The notes: generated by a model not told the origin, from the sequence alone. A stretch of 64,000 nt of DNA from Planomonospora sp. ID82291 (GCF_015711645.1 NZ_JABTEX010000010.1:1-64000); one strand, 5' to 3'. Shown: positions 1 to 7,770, counted from the first letter of the stretch. Made by a program: numbers and translations.

Positions 1-1
1 C

Positions 2-244
2 CGCGCCGCCCGCCCCCTCGCGCCGATCCAGCCCACCATCTGGCGGACCCGCCTGCAGCAGACCGGCTACTGGACCGACCCCTACGGCGACCAGAAGCCC
101 GTCACCCACATGACCCCGTACGAGACGTACATGGCGCTTGCGTGGCTGGAGGTCAACGCCGCGCGGATCACCCCCATCGCCGACCCGATCGCCTGGGTCA
201 CCGCCACCCCGCTCGCCCAGGCCCTCATCCGCCAAGCCTCCTAG
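2..244 (+). CDS. Partial small hypothetical protein, paralogue of the next gene
   Basis: Only the 3' part is present; the start lies before the window. The visible 80 residues contain a W..RL...WTD..G..PV core and end in ADP-I-AW-TPL-QAL followed by TAG. The same pattern occurs in the next gene, so the two look like tandem paralogues. No family is recognised. High-GC codon use matches the neighbours. It is a small soluble protein with no membrane segment or Cys cluster in the visible part. Confidence 0.7.
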   Translation, partial: RAARPLAPIQPTIWRTRLQQTGYWTDPYGDQKPVTHMTPYETYMALAWLEVNAARITPIADPIAWVTATPLAQALIRQAS

Positions 245-260
245 AAGGACAGCCCCGCCC

Positions 261-614
261 ATGTATCTGAACTGGTACGAGCGCCTCCAGGAAGAGACCT
301 GGACCGATGGCGACGGCACCACGACCCCGGTCGCCGAGATGGACCCCCGCCACGCCCGCAACGTCCTCGCCTGGATAGAGCGCCAGCACGAGGGCATCGC
401 ACGGGCCGCCACCGCAGCCCTGCGCGACGTCCCGCTCCCGCCGTTCCACACCCACGCATACGACGAGGTGAGCGTTTCGGCCGACGCCGAGGCCGCCGCG
501 ATCCTCGCCGACCCGCTCGCCTGGCTCGCGCAGACCCCGCTCGTGCAGGCCCTCGCCCACCGCGCCGCGCTCTACATCGGCCGCAACGTCCGCCGTCTCC
601 CCCAGCCCGCCTAA
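261..614 (+). CDS. Small hypothetical protein (117 aa)
   Basis: ATG start preceded by GAAGGA about 11 bases upstream; it ends at TAA. The protein begins MYLNWYERLQ and ends in an ADPLAW-TPLVQAL segment that matches the C-terminus of the preceding partial gene, indicating a tandem duplication with divergence and an insertion in the middle. It has no transmembrane segment, Cys pair or recognisable catalytic motif. It lies 16 bases downstream of its paralogue and is closed off by a perfect hairpin, so the two are probably co-transcribed. Function unknown. Confidence 0.75.
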   Translation: MYLNWYERLQEETWTDGDGTTTPVAEMDPRHARNVLAWIERQHEGIARAATAALRDVPLPPFHTHAYDEVSVSADAEAAAILADPLAWLAQTPLVQALAHRAALYIGRNVRRLPQPA

Positions 615-632
615 CCCGTAGCTCCCCGCCCG

Positions 633-663
633 CCGGGGCGGCGCCCACTCCGCGCCGCCCCGG
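633..663 (+). terminator. Perfect GC hairpin downstream of 261-614
   Basis: Inverted repeat with a 12-bp perfect stem (CCGGGGCGGCGC and its complement) and a 7-base loop, placed 18 bases after the stop codon. There is no clear T-tract, so it may be a terminator of the GC-only actinobacterial type or an RNA-processing hairpin. Confidence 0.6.
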
Positions 664-682
664 CCCCTCGAAAGGCTTCACC

Positions 683-1792
683 GTGCAGCTCCTCCTGGAT
701 GCCCCCGAACTCCAGCAGCCCACCCCGCCGGCCCCCACTGACGCGCCCGCGGCGCCCGACCTGCGCACCTACGACCTGATCGTCATCAACTCCAGCGCGG
801 GAAAGGACTCCATGGCGATGCTCGCCTACGTCGCCGACCAGATCACCACCCACGGCTACACCGGGCAGGTCGTCGTCTTCCACAACGACCTCGGCGTCAC
901 CGACTCCGGCGAGCCGATCGAGTGGCCCGGCGTGGAGGCCCTGGCCCGCGAGCACGCGCAGCGGTACGGCTTCCGCATCGAGATCCTGCGCCGCGCCAAG
1001 GGCGGCCTGTGGCGGCAGCTCCTCGGCGAGCGGCTCCGCTTCATGGGGGAACGCACGCGCTGGTGCACTGCCGACCAGAAGACGGGGGTCGGCATGAAAC
1101 ACGTCACCCGGATCGTCAACGAGATCCGCGCCCACCAGGGCATCGCGGACCGGCCCGTGCGCGTGCTGTACTGCCTCGGCCTGCGCGCCGAGGAGTCCAC
1201 CGGCCGCAGCAAGCAGCCGGTCCTCGCCGAGGACACCGCGCGCTCCAGCCGAGTCCGCACCATCACCCGGTGGCTGCCGATCCACGGGTGGACGATCAAG
1301 CAGGTGTGGGACCAGATCAAGACCGCGGGCCTGCGCCCGCATGCCGCCTACTCGTGGGGGATGGGCCGCCTGTCGTGCTCGCTGTGCATCCTGGCGTCGG
1401 TCGATGACCTGATGCTCGCCGGCGCGCTGCGCCCGCGCCTGCTGGACGACTACCTGCGCGCCGAGTACAAGCTCGGCCACCGGTTCACTTTCACTCTGTC
1501 GATCGCGCAGATCCGCGCCGCCCTGGACGTCGCCCGCATGGAGCTGGACGGGGAGGACACCGCGGAGGAGGTCGCGTTCCTGCACCGGATCACCCGGGAG
1601 ATCGTGGCCGAACAGAACGACCTGCGGACCGGAACGTACGCCCGCACCGGCCTGCCGAAGCGATGGAGCGACGAGCAGGTGGAGGAGCGGACCCGTGCCC
1701 GCGTCGACCAGCTCGTGACCTCCGCTCGCCGCGCGATCGACCTGGCGGCCGCCGCGACATCCACGGACTCCACCCACTTGCCCATGCAGTAA
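683..1792 (+). CDS. PP-loop phosphoadenosine phosphosulfate reductase-family protein
   Basis: GTG start with GAAAGG upstream. The 369-residue protein has a PP-loop near residues 36-44 (INSSAGKDS), the ATP-pyrophosphatase loop of the PAPS reductase/adenine nucleotide hydrolase superfamily, followed by RTRWCTADQKT and a C-terminal SCSLCILAS Cys pair. Such proteins are common in actinophages and also include DndC-type enzymes of DNA phosphorothioation, but no dnd partners are visible here, so the substrate is open. Its stop codon lies inside promoter P1a, which drives the next gene. It could supply reduced sulfur or act on a nucleotide; the superfamily assignment is firm, the exact reaction is not. 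Confidence 0.8.
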   Translation: MQLLLDAPELQQPTPPAPTDAPAAPDLRTYDLIVINSSAGKDSMAMLAYVADQITTHGYTGQVVVFHNDLGVTDSGEPIEWPGVEALAREHAQRYGFRIEILRRAKGGLWRQLLGERLRFMGERTRWCTADQKTGVGMKHVTRIVNEIRAHQGIADRPVRVLYCLGLRAEESTGRSKQPVLAEDTARSSRVRTITRWLPIHGWTIKQVWDQIKTAGLRPHAAYSWGMGRLSCSLCILASVDDLMLAGALRPRLLDDYLRAEYKLGHRFTFTLSIAQIRAALDVARMELDGEDTAEEVAFLHRITREIVAEQNDLRTGTYARTGLPKRWSDEQVEERTRARVDQLVTSARRAIDLAAAATSTDSTHLPMQ

Positions 1793-1839
1793 ATCTACTG
1801 TACATTTTGAGGTGTGAGCGGGGGAGCGGTTCCCCGCTC
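1778..1839 (+). promoter_or_regulatory. P1-family promoter (copy a) with leader hairpin
   Basis: TTGCCC at 1778-1783, 17-bp spacer carrying AGTAAA at spacer positions 5-10, TACATT at 1801-1806. The predicted start is near 1813. The leader folds as GAGCGGGG (1816-1823) with CCCCGCTC (1832-1839) and contains AGCGGT in the loop. The TAA of AGTAAA is also the stop codon of the upstream gene. The same layout recurs before seven other genes. Confidence 0.8.
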
Positions 1840-1859
1840 CGAAGCCCCAGGAGGCCCCG

Positions 1860-3125
1860 ATGCTCGCCCCCGCCACCCTCGACAGCACCGCCCCCACACG
1901 AAGCGACCTGGTCGTGATCGTGCCGTGCGGAGGCAAGAAGGCCGACACCGACGCCCCCGTGCCCGCCGGCGAGCTCTACACCGGCTCCTACCACCGGGCC
2001 GCACGCCGCGCCGCCGACGCCCTCACCTCCGGCGGCGGCCGCGTGCTGATCCTGTCCGCGCTGCACGGCCTGGTCGAGCTGGACCAGCTCGTCGCGCCGT
2101 ACGAACTGCGCGCCGGGCAGGCGGGCACCGTGACCGGCGAGACGCTGCGCGCCCAGGCCGCGGCTCTCGGCATCGCCGACGCGCACGCGGTCGTCCTCGG
2201 CGGCCGCGCCTACGTCGCCCTGGCCCGCGAGGTGTGGCCGACCCTGGACTCGCCGCTGCAGGGGACGCGCGGCATCGGCGAGCAGATGGCGCGGCTCGCC
2301 GCCATCTACAAGCCCGCCCCGCAGGCCCCCGCCGCCCCGGTCGACGTCAACGCCCTGTGGGAGGCTGCCCGCCAGCACGCCGAGGCCCGCCGCGCCGAAA
2401 GGCTTACCAAGGAGGCCCGCCGCCGCGCCGCCTACGTCACCGCCGACGCGTTGCGCATCGTCGGCGACCGTGCGTCGGTGCGGTTCACCTTCCCCACCGG
2501 CTCCGGCATGGCGAAGGTCGCCGCCCGCATCCGCGCGGCCCGCCGGTTCGCCGCCGCCAACGGCGTGACCGCCGCCCAGCTCGACGCGGTCACCCTCCAG
2601 GCGCACGGCAGCCCGGAGCGGGTGGCCCGCTTCGTGAGCGCGTTGCCGCGCCTGGTCGAGCAGGTCGAGAACTACACCTCACTCGTGGTCCGTCACTACG
2701 GCCGCTGGGAGAAGCACTCCACCACCCAGCATCACCTGGCCGGGGTGAGCGAGACCGAGCGCCGCGCCCATCTCCGCGCGTTCCGGGCCCGCGCGTTCGA
2801 CGTCATCGTGGACACCCTGCTCCGCCCGGACCTGGAGTCCGCCCCGCAGATCCGCGAGGACGCGCCGCTGTGGGAGCAGGCCGACGCTGTCGCCACCCAG
2901 TACGCCGAGTACGGCTGGTTCGACATCACCAGCAAGGCCGACGCCGAGGAGACCGCCCGCCTGCTGGAGACGGCCCGGGTGGAGACCACCGTGCCCGCGG
3001 ACCCCGTCGCGCCGACCGGCCGACGCCTGCTCACCCCTCGGCCTGCCCGCCGTACGGCGGCACTGCGGCGGGGCGGCGCCCGCGCCCGCCACGCCGAGCC
3101 GGTCGGCCAGATCCACCTCTTCTGA
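1860..3125 (+). CDS. DUF6884-like protein with CGGKK motif
   Basis: ATG start with AGGAGG eight bases upstream, directly behind P1 promoter a and its leader hairpin. The N-terminal ~140 residues (VVIVPCGGKKAD, LYTGSYHR, LILSALHGLV, VVLGGRAYV) match the pattern of the DUF6884 domain found in actinomycetes and their phages. From about residue 150 to 421 there is an unrelated Ala/Arg-rich extension with no recognised fold. No enzymatic activity is established for this family. The nearby PP-loop protein and QueD raise the possibility of a base- or nucleotide-modification role, but that is inference. Confidence 0.7.
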   Translation: MLAPATLDSTAPTRSDLVVIVPCGGKKADTDAPVPAGELYTGSYHRAARRAADALTSGGGRVLILSALHGLVELDQLVAPYELRAGQAGTVTGETLRAQAAALGIADAHAVVLGGRAYVALAREVWPTLDSPLQGTRGIGEQMARLAAIYKPAPQAPAAPVDVNALWEAARQHAEARRAERLTKEARRRAAYVTADALRIVGDRASVRFTFPTGSGMAKVAARIRAARRFAAANGVTAAQLDAVTLQAHGSPERVARFVSALPRLVEQVENYTSLVVRHYGRWEKHSTTQHHLAGVSETERRAHLRAFRARAFDVIVDTLLRPDLESAPQIREDAPLWEQADAVATQYAEYGWFDITSKADAEETARLLETARVETTVPADPVAPTGRRLLTPRPARRTAALRRGGARARHAEPVGQIHLF

Positions 3126-3151
3126 CCCGCCCCTTCCCGAAAGGAATCCCC

Positions 3152-3685
3152 GTGTACGAGGCTCTCGCCAAGGAAGTCCGCACCGCCGCCACCACGCTGC
3201 GCGAGATGGCCGCCGCCGCCCGGGAGGCCACCACGCCCGGCCCCGGCGACGACTGGCGGCCCTGGTACGTCGTGCAGGAGACCCAGCCCGACCCGGCCCA
3301 GCCGCTCGTGACCACGCCCAGCCCGTGGGGACCGATGACCGGCCCCGCCCTCACCCGCACCGGGCAGGCCGCTCCCGCGCACCACCGGTTCGCCCACGAC
3401 CACGGAGAAGCCTGGTACGAGAGCGAGTTCATCGGCGGGATGATGGACGCCCGGGTCGCCGAGTGGATCGTCCTCACCTCCCCGGCCCTCGCCGAGCCGT
3501 TCGCCGACCTGCTCGACTACTTCGCCGGCCGCATGCTGGTCTGCCAGGTGGAGGAAGCCCACTTCGGCGAGGGCGAGAAGCGCCGCAGCCTGGTCAAGGA
3601 CGCACGCGGCACCACCTACCCGGACCTGAGGATGGCCCTGGAGTTGGCCCGGTTCATCAACCGCGCTGCCGAGGACCAGCGGTGA
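3152..3685 (+). CDS. Hypothetical protein (177 aa)
   Basis: GTG start with GAAAGGA upstream and a GTGA overlap with the following gene, so the two are translationally coupled. The protein is soluble, starts with an Ala-rich helix (ALAKEVRTAATTLREMAAAA), has a Trp-rich stretch near residue 30 and ends with a helical segment. It contains one Cys and no known motif. It is 26 bases after the DUF6884-like gene and is probably transcribed from the same P1 promoter. No family is recognised. Confidence 0.75.
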   Translation: MYEALAKEVRTAATTLREMAAAAREATTPGPGDDWRPWYVVQETQPDPAQPLVTTPSPWGPMTGPALTRTGQAAPAHHRFAHDHGEAWYESEFIGGMMDARVAEWIVLTSPALAEPFADLLDYFAGRMLVCQVEEAHFGEGEKRRSLVKDARGTTYPDLRMALELARFINRAAEDQR

Positions 3686-4206
3686 GGACCAACGCCGAGC
3701 GGCTCGAACCCGCCACCCGCCTGCCCGCGGCCGCGCTGCCCGGCGGCAGGTACCTGATGCCGCTCGACGTCGCCGCGGCGATCGCCGAGCAGGTGCTCCC
3801 GCGCGGCGTCGCGTCCCTGATCACCCGGCACCTGTGCCCCTGCCAGTGGGGCCCGTGCGGCGCCTGCCACCCCGAGAAGGGAGAGGCGAGGCATCACGCG
3901 TGCCTTACCCGCCGCGATCGGCAGGAAGGCCGTCCGGTCCGCTCGTCCGGTGGCGCCGGATCGTTCACCACCCGCCACGGCTACCCGCTCGCCGAGCTCG
4001 ACCACGCGGATCGCATCTGCCGCTGGGAATGCCCGTGCGGCTGCTGGCAGGACGGTAAGCGCTACAGCCCGTACATTCCCGGCCGTCCTCGCACCCCCGC
4101 CCCACCATCCGCCCCGACGCCGAAGGCCGCCCCCGCGCCCCGGAAGCGACCCCGGCCGCGTCGCCGGAGGCCCGCCCCCGTCCACGAAGGCCAGACCAGC
4201 CTGTGA
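3682..4206 (+). CDS. Cys-rich protein resembling DUF6248
   Basis: The GTG start overlaps the previous stop (GTGA). Around residues 50-75 it has CPCQWGPCGACH and a following HHAC, and a second cluster RWECPCGCW near residue 118; these look like a zinc-binding module of the type annotated as DUF6248 in Streptomyces and its phages. The C-terminal 50 residues are Pro/Ala then Arg-rich (RPRRRRPAP), suggesting nucleic-acid contact. It is the last gene of the P1a transcript before a convergent hairpin. The Cys pattern is clear; the family name is a moderate-confidence guess. Confidence 0.7.
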   Translation: MRTNAERLEPATRLPAAALPGGRYLMPLDVAAAIAEQVLPRGVASLITRHLCPCQWGPCGACHPEKGEARHHACLTRRDRQEGRPVRSSGGAGSFTTRHGYPLAELDHADRICRWECPCGCWQDGKRYSPYIPGRPRTPAPPSAPTPKAAPAPRKRPRPRRRRPAPVHEGQTSL

Positions 4207-4244
4207 CCACCCCGGCCGCCCGCCCAGGGGTCCGGAACATGAGT

Positions 4245-4275
4245 CGGGGCGGCTACCGACATGGTGGCCGCCCCG
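4245..4275. terminator. Hairpin between convergent genes
   Basis: CGGGGCGGC pairs perfectly with GCCGCCCCG across a 13-base loop, located between the end of a plus-strand gene and the end of a minus-strand gene. Position and symmetry fit a bidirectional terminator. Confidence 0.55.
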
Positions 4276-4299
4276 GTTCGTTCTGCCCGCCGGCGGGCG

Positions 4300-4422
4300 C
4301 TAGTTCCCGATCGAGAAGCTGAAGATCCCGCCCTGGTGCACGAGCACGACCAGGATGACCACGACGACGACGAGCCAGCGCTGCGCGCGGTCCAGGGAGC
4401 TGAGACTGAAACGGAACTCCAC
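4300..4422 (-). CDS. 40-aa single-span membrane peptide
   Basis: GTG start preceded by AAAGGAGCTCATC, a strong Shine-Dalgarno with good spacing, which is why this short frame is chosen over longer upstream starts. The peptide is VEFRFSLSSLDRAQR followed by a continuous hydrophobic helix of Val, Ile and Leu (about residues 16-28) and a short tail. It is a single-pass membrane miniprotein, too small for family assignment. It reads out of the long structured intergenic region to its right. Confidence 0.6.
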   Translation of the reverse strand: MEFRFSLSSLDRAQRWLVVVVVILVVLVHQGGIFSFSIGN

Positions 4423-5394
4423 GATGAGCTCCTTTCTGCAGGGCGAACCTGCCTCTGTTGAGGTGGGTTGCCGGACCTGCGGAAACGTGAACCCTTGACG
4501 CGCTACACTGAGGGCGCGAACCGCGTGTGTAGCAGCATCAGGACCGTCTACAGGTCCGGCTGCGTACCGCAAAGCCCGGTCCACCTCCGGCAAGAGGTAG
4601 ACCGGGCTCCCGCATGTACGGGGACGATATTAGCGGTTTCCCCGGCGTCCCGTGTGGCGATCGCCCCGGCATTCTTGGCATATCTTGGCACAGCCCTCGG
4701 GGACGCCTCCGCGAGCCTCCGCAGGACTCCGCAGGACTCCGCATCGGGGTGCGCCGCCGAGCGACTGTAAAGACTCTCACCAGCGGAAACCCCTAGCATG
4801 GGTCCGCAATAAGCGCTGTGTTTGTCTAATTTCCCAGTTCCTTTCTCAGGAGAAACGTTTAGGAAACTGGCGGAAACTCCATCCGGTTAGCGTCGGCATG
4901 TTCCGTTTGAATCACAGTGATTCAACCCCTCCCAGAGAGCCTCTGGCAACGGTGCTTTTCTCTGTCCGGATGACCGTCCCCGCAGGTCCGCCGCCGTGTC
5001 TCCGCAGCGCCATAAGCGCCGTGGATCTTGCAGCCGCGTCCATCCCCGCCGTTCGGCGGCCCCAACGTGACCGCCTGGCCCTGGACATGCGCGAGGGGAA
5101 CCGTAAGGCATGTAAGGGCATCAGACTCAACCCCAGTTTGAAACCCGGAATCGACATCACTGCTCTGCATCGCCGTTCAGCCGGGCGTGCCCGTCTGCGT
5201 GCCGTCCGTCGACCCGAGCGTGGGTGGCGACGGTGCTCGAGTCTCCGGGCAGACGGATCATTACCAGGACAAAGGACAACAGAATAGATGGACGTTGTAA
5301 AGGCGACCGCATCACATAACGGCCGCCTCTTCTCATACACTCGAACACTTGTGCGCATGGCAACGCGCCGGTCACAGCATGCGATCCTGAAAGC
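4423..5394. other. Structured non-coding region (about 970 bp)
   Basis: No convincing gene. It is less GC-rich than its surroundings and holds several secondary structures: a hairpin at about 4527-4566 (GCAGC/GCTGC outside, GGACC/GGTCC inside), a long hairpin at about 4571-4611 (AGCCCGGTC paired with GACCGGGCT), a short tandem of CTCCGCAGGA near 4723-4750, an inverted repeat CCAGTTCCT/AGGAAACTGG at 4834-4870, and a perfect palindrome of 9-bp arms (TTGAATCAC, GTGATTCAA) at 4907-4925. This could be an operator/immunity region, an attachment site, an origin or a small RNA locus; nothing decides between them. Confidence 0.5.
4907..4925. promoter_or_regulatory. Perfect 19-bp palindrome, operator-like
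   Basis: TTGAATCAC, one central base, then GTGATTCAA. Nine-bp arms with a single central base fit a dimeric repressor site. It is the most symmetric AT-rich element in the non-coding region and no coding frame explains it. Confidence 0.5.
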
Positions 5395-5619
5395 ATGCTG
5401 TCGCCGAACTCCCCCCTGGTCCCGCCGCCCGGCTACACCATGACCGACCTCGACACGTGGTCCTTCGCGTGCGCCGCCGGCCACCACGACGAGTGCAAGG
5501 GCACGCGAACCAACCCGGACCCGGACTGCCCCGCCGAAGAGATCACCCTCCTGTGCGAGTGCGGCGTCTGCACCCACCAGGCCAAGAAGGCCGGCCGCCC
5601 CCGCAAGACCGCGGAGTAA
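5395..5619 (+). CDS. Small zinc-binding protein with AT-hook-like tail
   Basis: 74 residues from ATG; an internal ATG at residue 16 is an alternative start. Contains CAAGHHDEC, a CP pair and CECGVCTH, consistent with a small Cys/His zinc site, followed by AKKAGRPRKTAE, where GRPRK resembles an AT-hook. A DNA-binding accessory role is plausible but unproven. It is followed by a perfect terminator hairpin, so it forms its own unit at the right end of the long non-coding region. Confidence 0.7.
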   Translation: MLSPNSPLVPPPGYTMTDLDTWSFACAAGHHDECKGTRTNPDPDCPAEEITLLCECGVCTHQAKKAGRPRKTAE

Positions 5620-5622
5620 CCC

Positions 5623-5649
5623 GCGTCGCCCTGCTGATCAGGGCGACGC
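5623..5649 (+). terminator. Perfect 11-bp terminator hairpin
   Basis: GCGTCGCCCTG, five-base loop, and exact complement, starting 4 bases after the stop codon and ending immediately before P2 promoter copy 1. It insulates the P2 unit from upstream transcription. Confidence 0.75.
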
Positions 5650-5676
5650 GACGTTAACGAAAGAACCTGCTACCCC
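5650..5676 (+). promoter_or_regulatory. P2-family promoter (copy 1)
   Basis: GACGTTAA at 5650-5657, 13-bp gap, TACCCC at 5671-5676. The start codon of the next gene (5685) lies 8 bases after the hexamer, about where transcription should begin, so the mRNA would be leaderless or nearly so. Confidence 0.75.
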
Positions 5677-5684
5677 TTCCCGGC

Positions 5685-5978
5685 GTGACAGACACGCCGA
5701 TCTATGACGGCCTGGTGGCCGACCTCGCCGAGCAGCGCGCCGACACCCAGCCTTTCCCCCGCCGCCCCGCCCGGCCGGACCTGCTCGTCGCCGCCGCCCC
5801 CGCCCCGGGCCCGGCGGGGGACTGGTTCGCACCCGCGACCCCGGCCCGCCCGGAACCCCCGGCGCCGCCCGGACTCCAAGGCCTCGCCCGCATCCTGTAC
5901 CGGCCCGCCCCGGACACGACACCCGCAGCTGACCTCAGCGACTCCCACGCCACCACGGCGGCCGGAGCGAACGAGTGA
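5685..5978 (+). CDS. Pro/Ala-rich hypothetical protein (97 aa)
   Basis: GTG start immediately downstream of P2 copy 1 with no room for a Shine-Dalgarno, implying leaderless translation. The N-terminus MTDTPIYDGLVADLAEQRAD is followed by a low-complexity Pro/Ala segment. The stop overlaps the next start (GTGA). No family recognised; disordered composition suggests a linker or structural accessory role. Confidence 0.65.
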   Translation: MTDTPIYDGLVADLAEQRADTQPFPRRPARPDLLVAAAPAPGPAGDWFAPATPARPEPPAPPGLQGLARILYRPAPDTTPAADLSDSHATTAAGANE

Positions 5979-6118
5979 CCGCCCAGGCCTCCGACGCCGA
6001 GCCCGTCGAGCCCGACGCCCTCCTCCAGATCGTCCGCTTCGGCGGCTCCCCCTACTACCTCGCCGGCCTGCACTGCCTGAACCCGGCCTCAGCCGTCGTC
6101 ATCGCCGGAATCGCCTGA
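5975..6118 (+). CDS. 47-aa hypothetical peptide
   Basis: The GTG overlaps the preceding stop and its own TGA overlaps the next ATG (TGATG), so the three genes from 5685 are translationally coupled. Sequence includes LLQIVRFGGSPYYLAGLHCL and a hydrophobic C-terminus. Function unknown; support comes from tight coupling and codon use. Confidence 0.6.
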   Translation: MTAQASDAEPVEPDALLQIVRFGGSPYYLAGLHCLNPASAVVIAGIA

Positions 6119-6285
6119 TGAGCGGCCGCGGCGAAGACGGATGCCTCCTCCGGCTCATGAAGTTCGCGTACCTGGTCGCCCTGGTCTGGTCGGCCACCAC
6201 CACCGAAAGCACCCCGCTCGCGGTGCTCTGCTGGGCCCTGGCAGGCTCCGCCGTCCTCGGCTTCCTCATCGAAGCAGCCGACTAA
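6118..6285 (+). CDS. 55-aa small membrane protein
   Basis: ATG overlaps the previous stop. After MSGRGEDGCLLRLM there are two hydrophobic segments (about residues 15-27 and 33-50), giving a two-span membrane peptide ending IEAAD. It is the third gene of the P2 copy 1 unit. Could be a small phage membrane effector; no homologous family is identified. Confidence 0.6.
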   Translation: MSGRGEDGCLLRLMKFAYLVALVWSATTTESTPLAVLCWALAGSAVLGFLIEAAD

Positions 6286-6319
6286 ACCCCCAGTTCAACG
6301 CCCTGATCCGCTCCGGCAG

Positions 6320-6346
6320 GACGTTAACGCCGGAATCTGTCACACT
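6320..6346 (+). promoter_or_regulatory. P2-family promoter (copy 2)
   Basis: GACGTTAA at 6320-6327, 13-bp gap, CACACT at 6341-6346; expected start near 6353, giving a leader of about 37 bases before queD. Confidence 0.75.
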
Positions 6347-6389
6347 CCACCGCGCTCGACACCCACCCACCGACAAGGACCCCGAACCC

Positions 6390-7016
6390 GTGTTCACCGA
6401 GACCGTCGAAACCACCTGGCACGCCGGCCACTCCCTGCCGCACATCCCGGGCCGCTGCTCCAGCCTCCACGGCCACACCTGGCGGGCCGCCCTCACCATC
6501 GCCGGGCCCAGCCTCGGCGCGGACGGTCTCCTGGTGGACTTCGGGCCGCTCAAGGCCCGCATGAACGCCTGGATCGACACCCACCTCGACCACGCCCTCA
6601 TGCTCGGCAACGCCGACAACCTCGTCCCGCTCCTGGAACCCAGCCCGGACGGCACCCCGTCCCCGCTCGCGACCGCGTTCGCCGAGCGCGGGCAGCGGCT
6701 GTTCATCTTCGGCCGTGACTTCCCCGACGCCGCATGGCCCTCCGTCGAGGGCGTCGCGCAGCTGCTCGCCCACCACGCCCACACCTGGCTGACCGAGTCG
6801 ACCGACCGCGGCGACGTCTACGTCTCGCAGGTGACCGTCCGCGAGACCGACAACAACTCCGCCACCTGGCACAACCCCGACCCCGTCCCGGCCCGCCAGG
6901 CAGCCCGCGCCGCCGCCAGCGTGCTCCGCCGCCTCCTGGACGAGCACAGCGACCACCGCGCTCTCCTTGAGGCCGAACTCGCCGACATCCTCACCAACGC
7001 CACCCGCAACCAGTAA
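6390..7016 (+). CDS. queD: 6-carboxytetrahydropterin synthase (QueD)
   Basis: GTG start. The motifs are those of the PTPS/QueD fold: WHAGHSLP supplies the first zinc His, RCSSLHGHT (residues ~22-30) the catalytic Cys and two zinc His, LLVDFGPLK and THLDHALML the conserved Asp/His, and VEGVAQ...VTVRET the pterin-binding part. It is longer (208 aa) than bacterial QueD (about 120 aa) owing to an insertion after LDHA. QueD makes 6-carboxy-tetrahydropterin on the way to preQ0, the 7-deazaguanine precursor used for queuosine and for some phage DNA modifications. QueC, QueE and FolE are not in the window. It has its own P2 promoter. Confidence 0.88.
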   Translation: MFTETVETTWHAGHSLPHIPGRCSSLHGHTWRAALTIAGPSLGADGLLVDFGPLKARMNAWIDTHLDHALMLGNADNLVPLLEPSPDGTPSPLATAFAERGQRLFIFGRDFPDAAWPSVEGVAQLLAHHAHTWLTESTDRGDVYVSQVTVRETDNNSATWHNPDPVPARQAARAAASVLRRLLDEHSDHRALLEAELADILTNATRNQ

Positions 7017-7043
7017 CCCCCCGAACCGGAAACGGAGAACCCC

Positions 7044-7700
7044 ATGAGCCCCGACACCGCCGCCGTCGTCACCGTCCCCGCCGCGGACTTCACCCGCTTC
7101 ACCAACCTCGTCCAGCAGCTCGGCGAAGCCACCCGAACCCTCGCCGGCACCGTCACCGACACCGCGCCCGCCCTGCGCACCATCATCGAGCTCGCCGACG
7201 ACCTCCCCGTCGCCGACACCCTCCCCGGCCTCGACACCGGCAAGCCCGCCCAGGAACAGCCGGCCCGCCCGACCCCCGCCGACCACGCCGCCTACCGGGA
7301 ACAGCTCTACGCCCGCATCAACGCCACCGGCGCCGAGGGAGCCACCGCCGCCGACCTCGTCACCGGCAACGACACCCTCAACCGGGTGCAGGGCGCCCTG
7401 CGCACCCTCGAAGCCTCCGGCCGCGTCTTCCGCGTCGGCCACGGCCTCCTGCACTGGCACACCGACCGCAACCGCACCGCCGTCATCAACGCCATGCGAC
7501 GCCGCCTCCCCAACCACGACCTCACCGTCCCCGAGACCGCGACCGTGCTGAAGGTCTCCGAGACCCGCGTCCGCGAACTGGTCAACACCGGAGCTCTCGG
7601 CGGGCGTCGCGTCGGCCGCGCCATCATCGTCCACCGCAAGGCGCTCCTGGAGTACATCCAGCGCATCGGCGCCGCCCCCACCGTCGAGACCACCGCCTGA
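7044..7700 (+). CDS. DNA-binding protein with C-terminal excisionase-type HTH
   Basis: ATG with GGAGAA upstream, 27 bases after queD. The first 80 residues are helical; residues ~95-140 look like a winged helix (ATAADLV, GALRTLEASGRVFRVGHGLLHW); residues ~165-212 (VPETATVLKVSETRVRELV, GRRVGRAIIVHRKALLEYI) are a MerR/excisionase-like HTH with a wing. Two DNA-binding modules in one protein suggest a transcriptional regulator or a directionality factor. It sits between queD and the terminase-small-like gene in the same direction. Confidence 0.75.
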   Translation: MSPDTAAVVTVPAADFTRFTNLVQQLGEATRTLAGTVTDTAPALRTIIELADDLPVADTLPGLDTGKPAQEQPARPTPADHAAYREQLYARINATGAEGATAADLVTGNDTLNRVQGALRTLEASGRVFRVGHGLLHWHTDRNRTAVINAMRRRLPNHDLTVPETATVLKVSETRVRELVNTGALGGRRVGRAIIVHRKALLEYIQRIGAAPTVETTA

Positions 7701-7770
7701 CCCATACGCAGCCCCACAGGGCCACACAGAGCACCAGACACACCCGCACACAGAGGGGAGAGACACCCGC

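Noticed and set aside
4527-4611. Possible tRNA in the structured intergenic region
   Set aside because: Two hairpins are present but no cloverleaf, T-loop GTTCGAATC-type sequence or acceptor pairing could be found.
4723-4750. CTCCGCAGGA tandem as a CRISPR-like array
   Set aside because: Repeats are directly adjacent with no spacers and only two to three units.
4652-5287. A 211-codon plus-strand frame in the non-coding region
   Set aside because: No ribosome site, low-complexity Arg/Pro/Ser composition, and it runs through hairpins and the palindrome.
5287-5315. GACGTTGT as a tenth P2 site
   Set aside because: The last two bases differ and the hexamer at 13-bp spacing is TCACAT, a weaker match; no gene starts soon after it.
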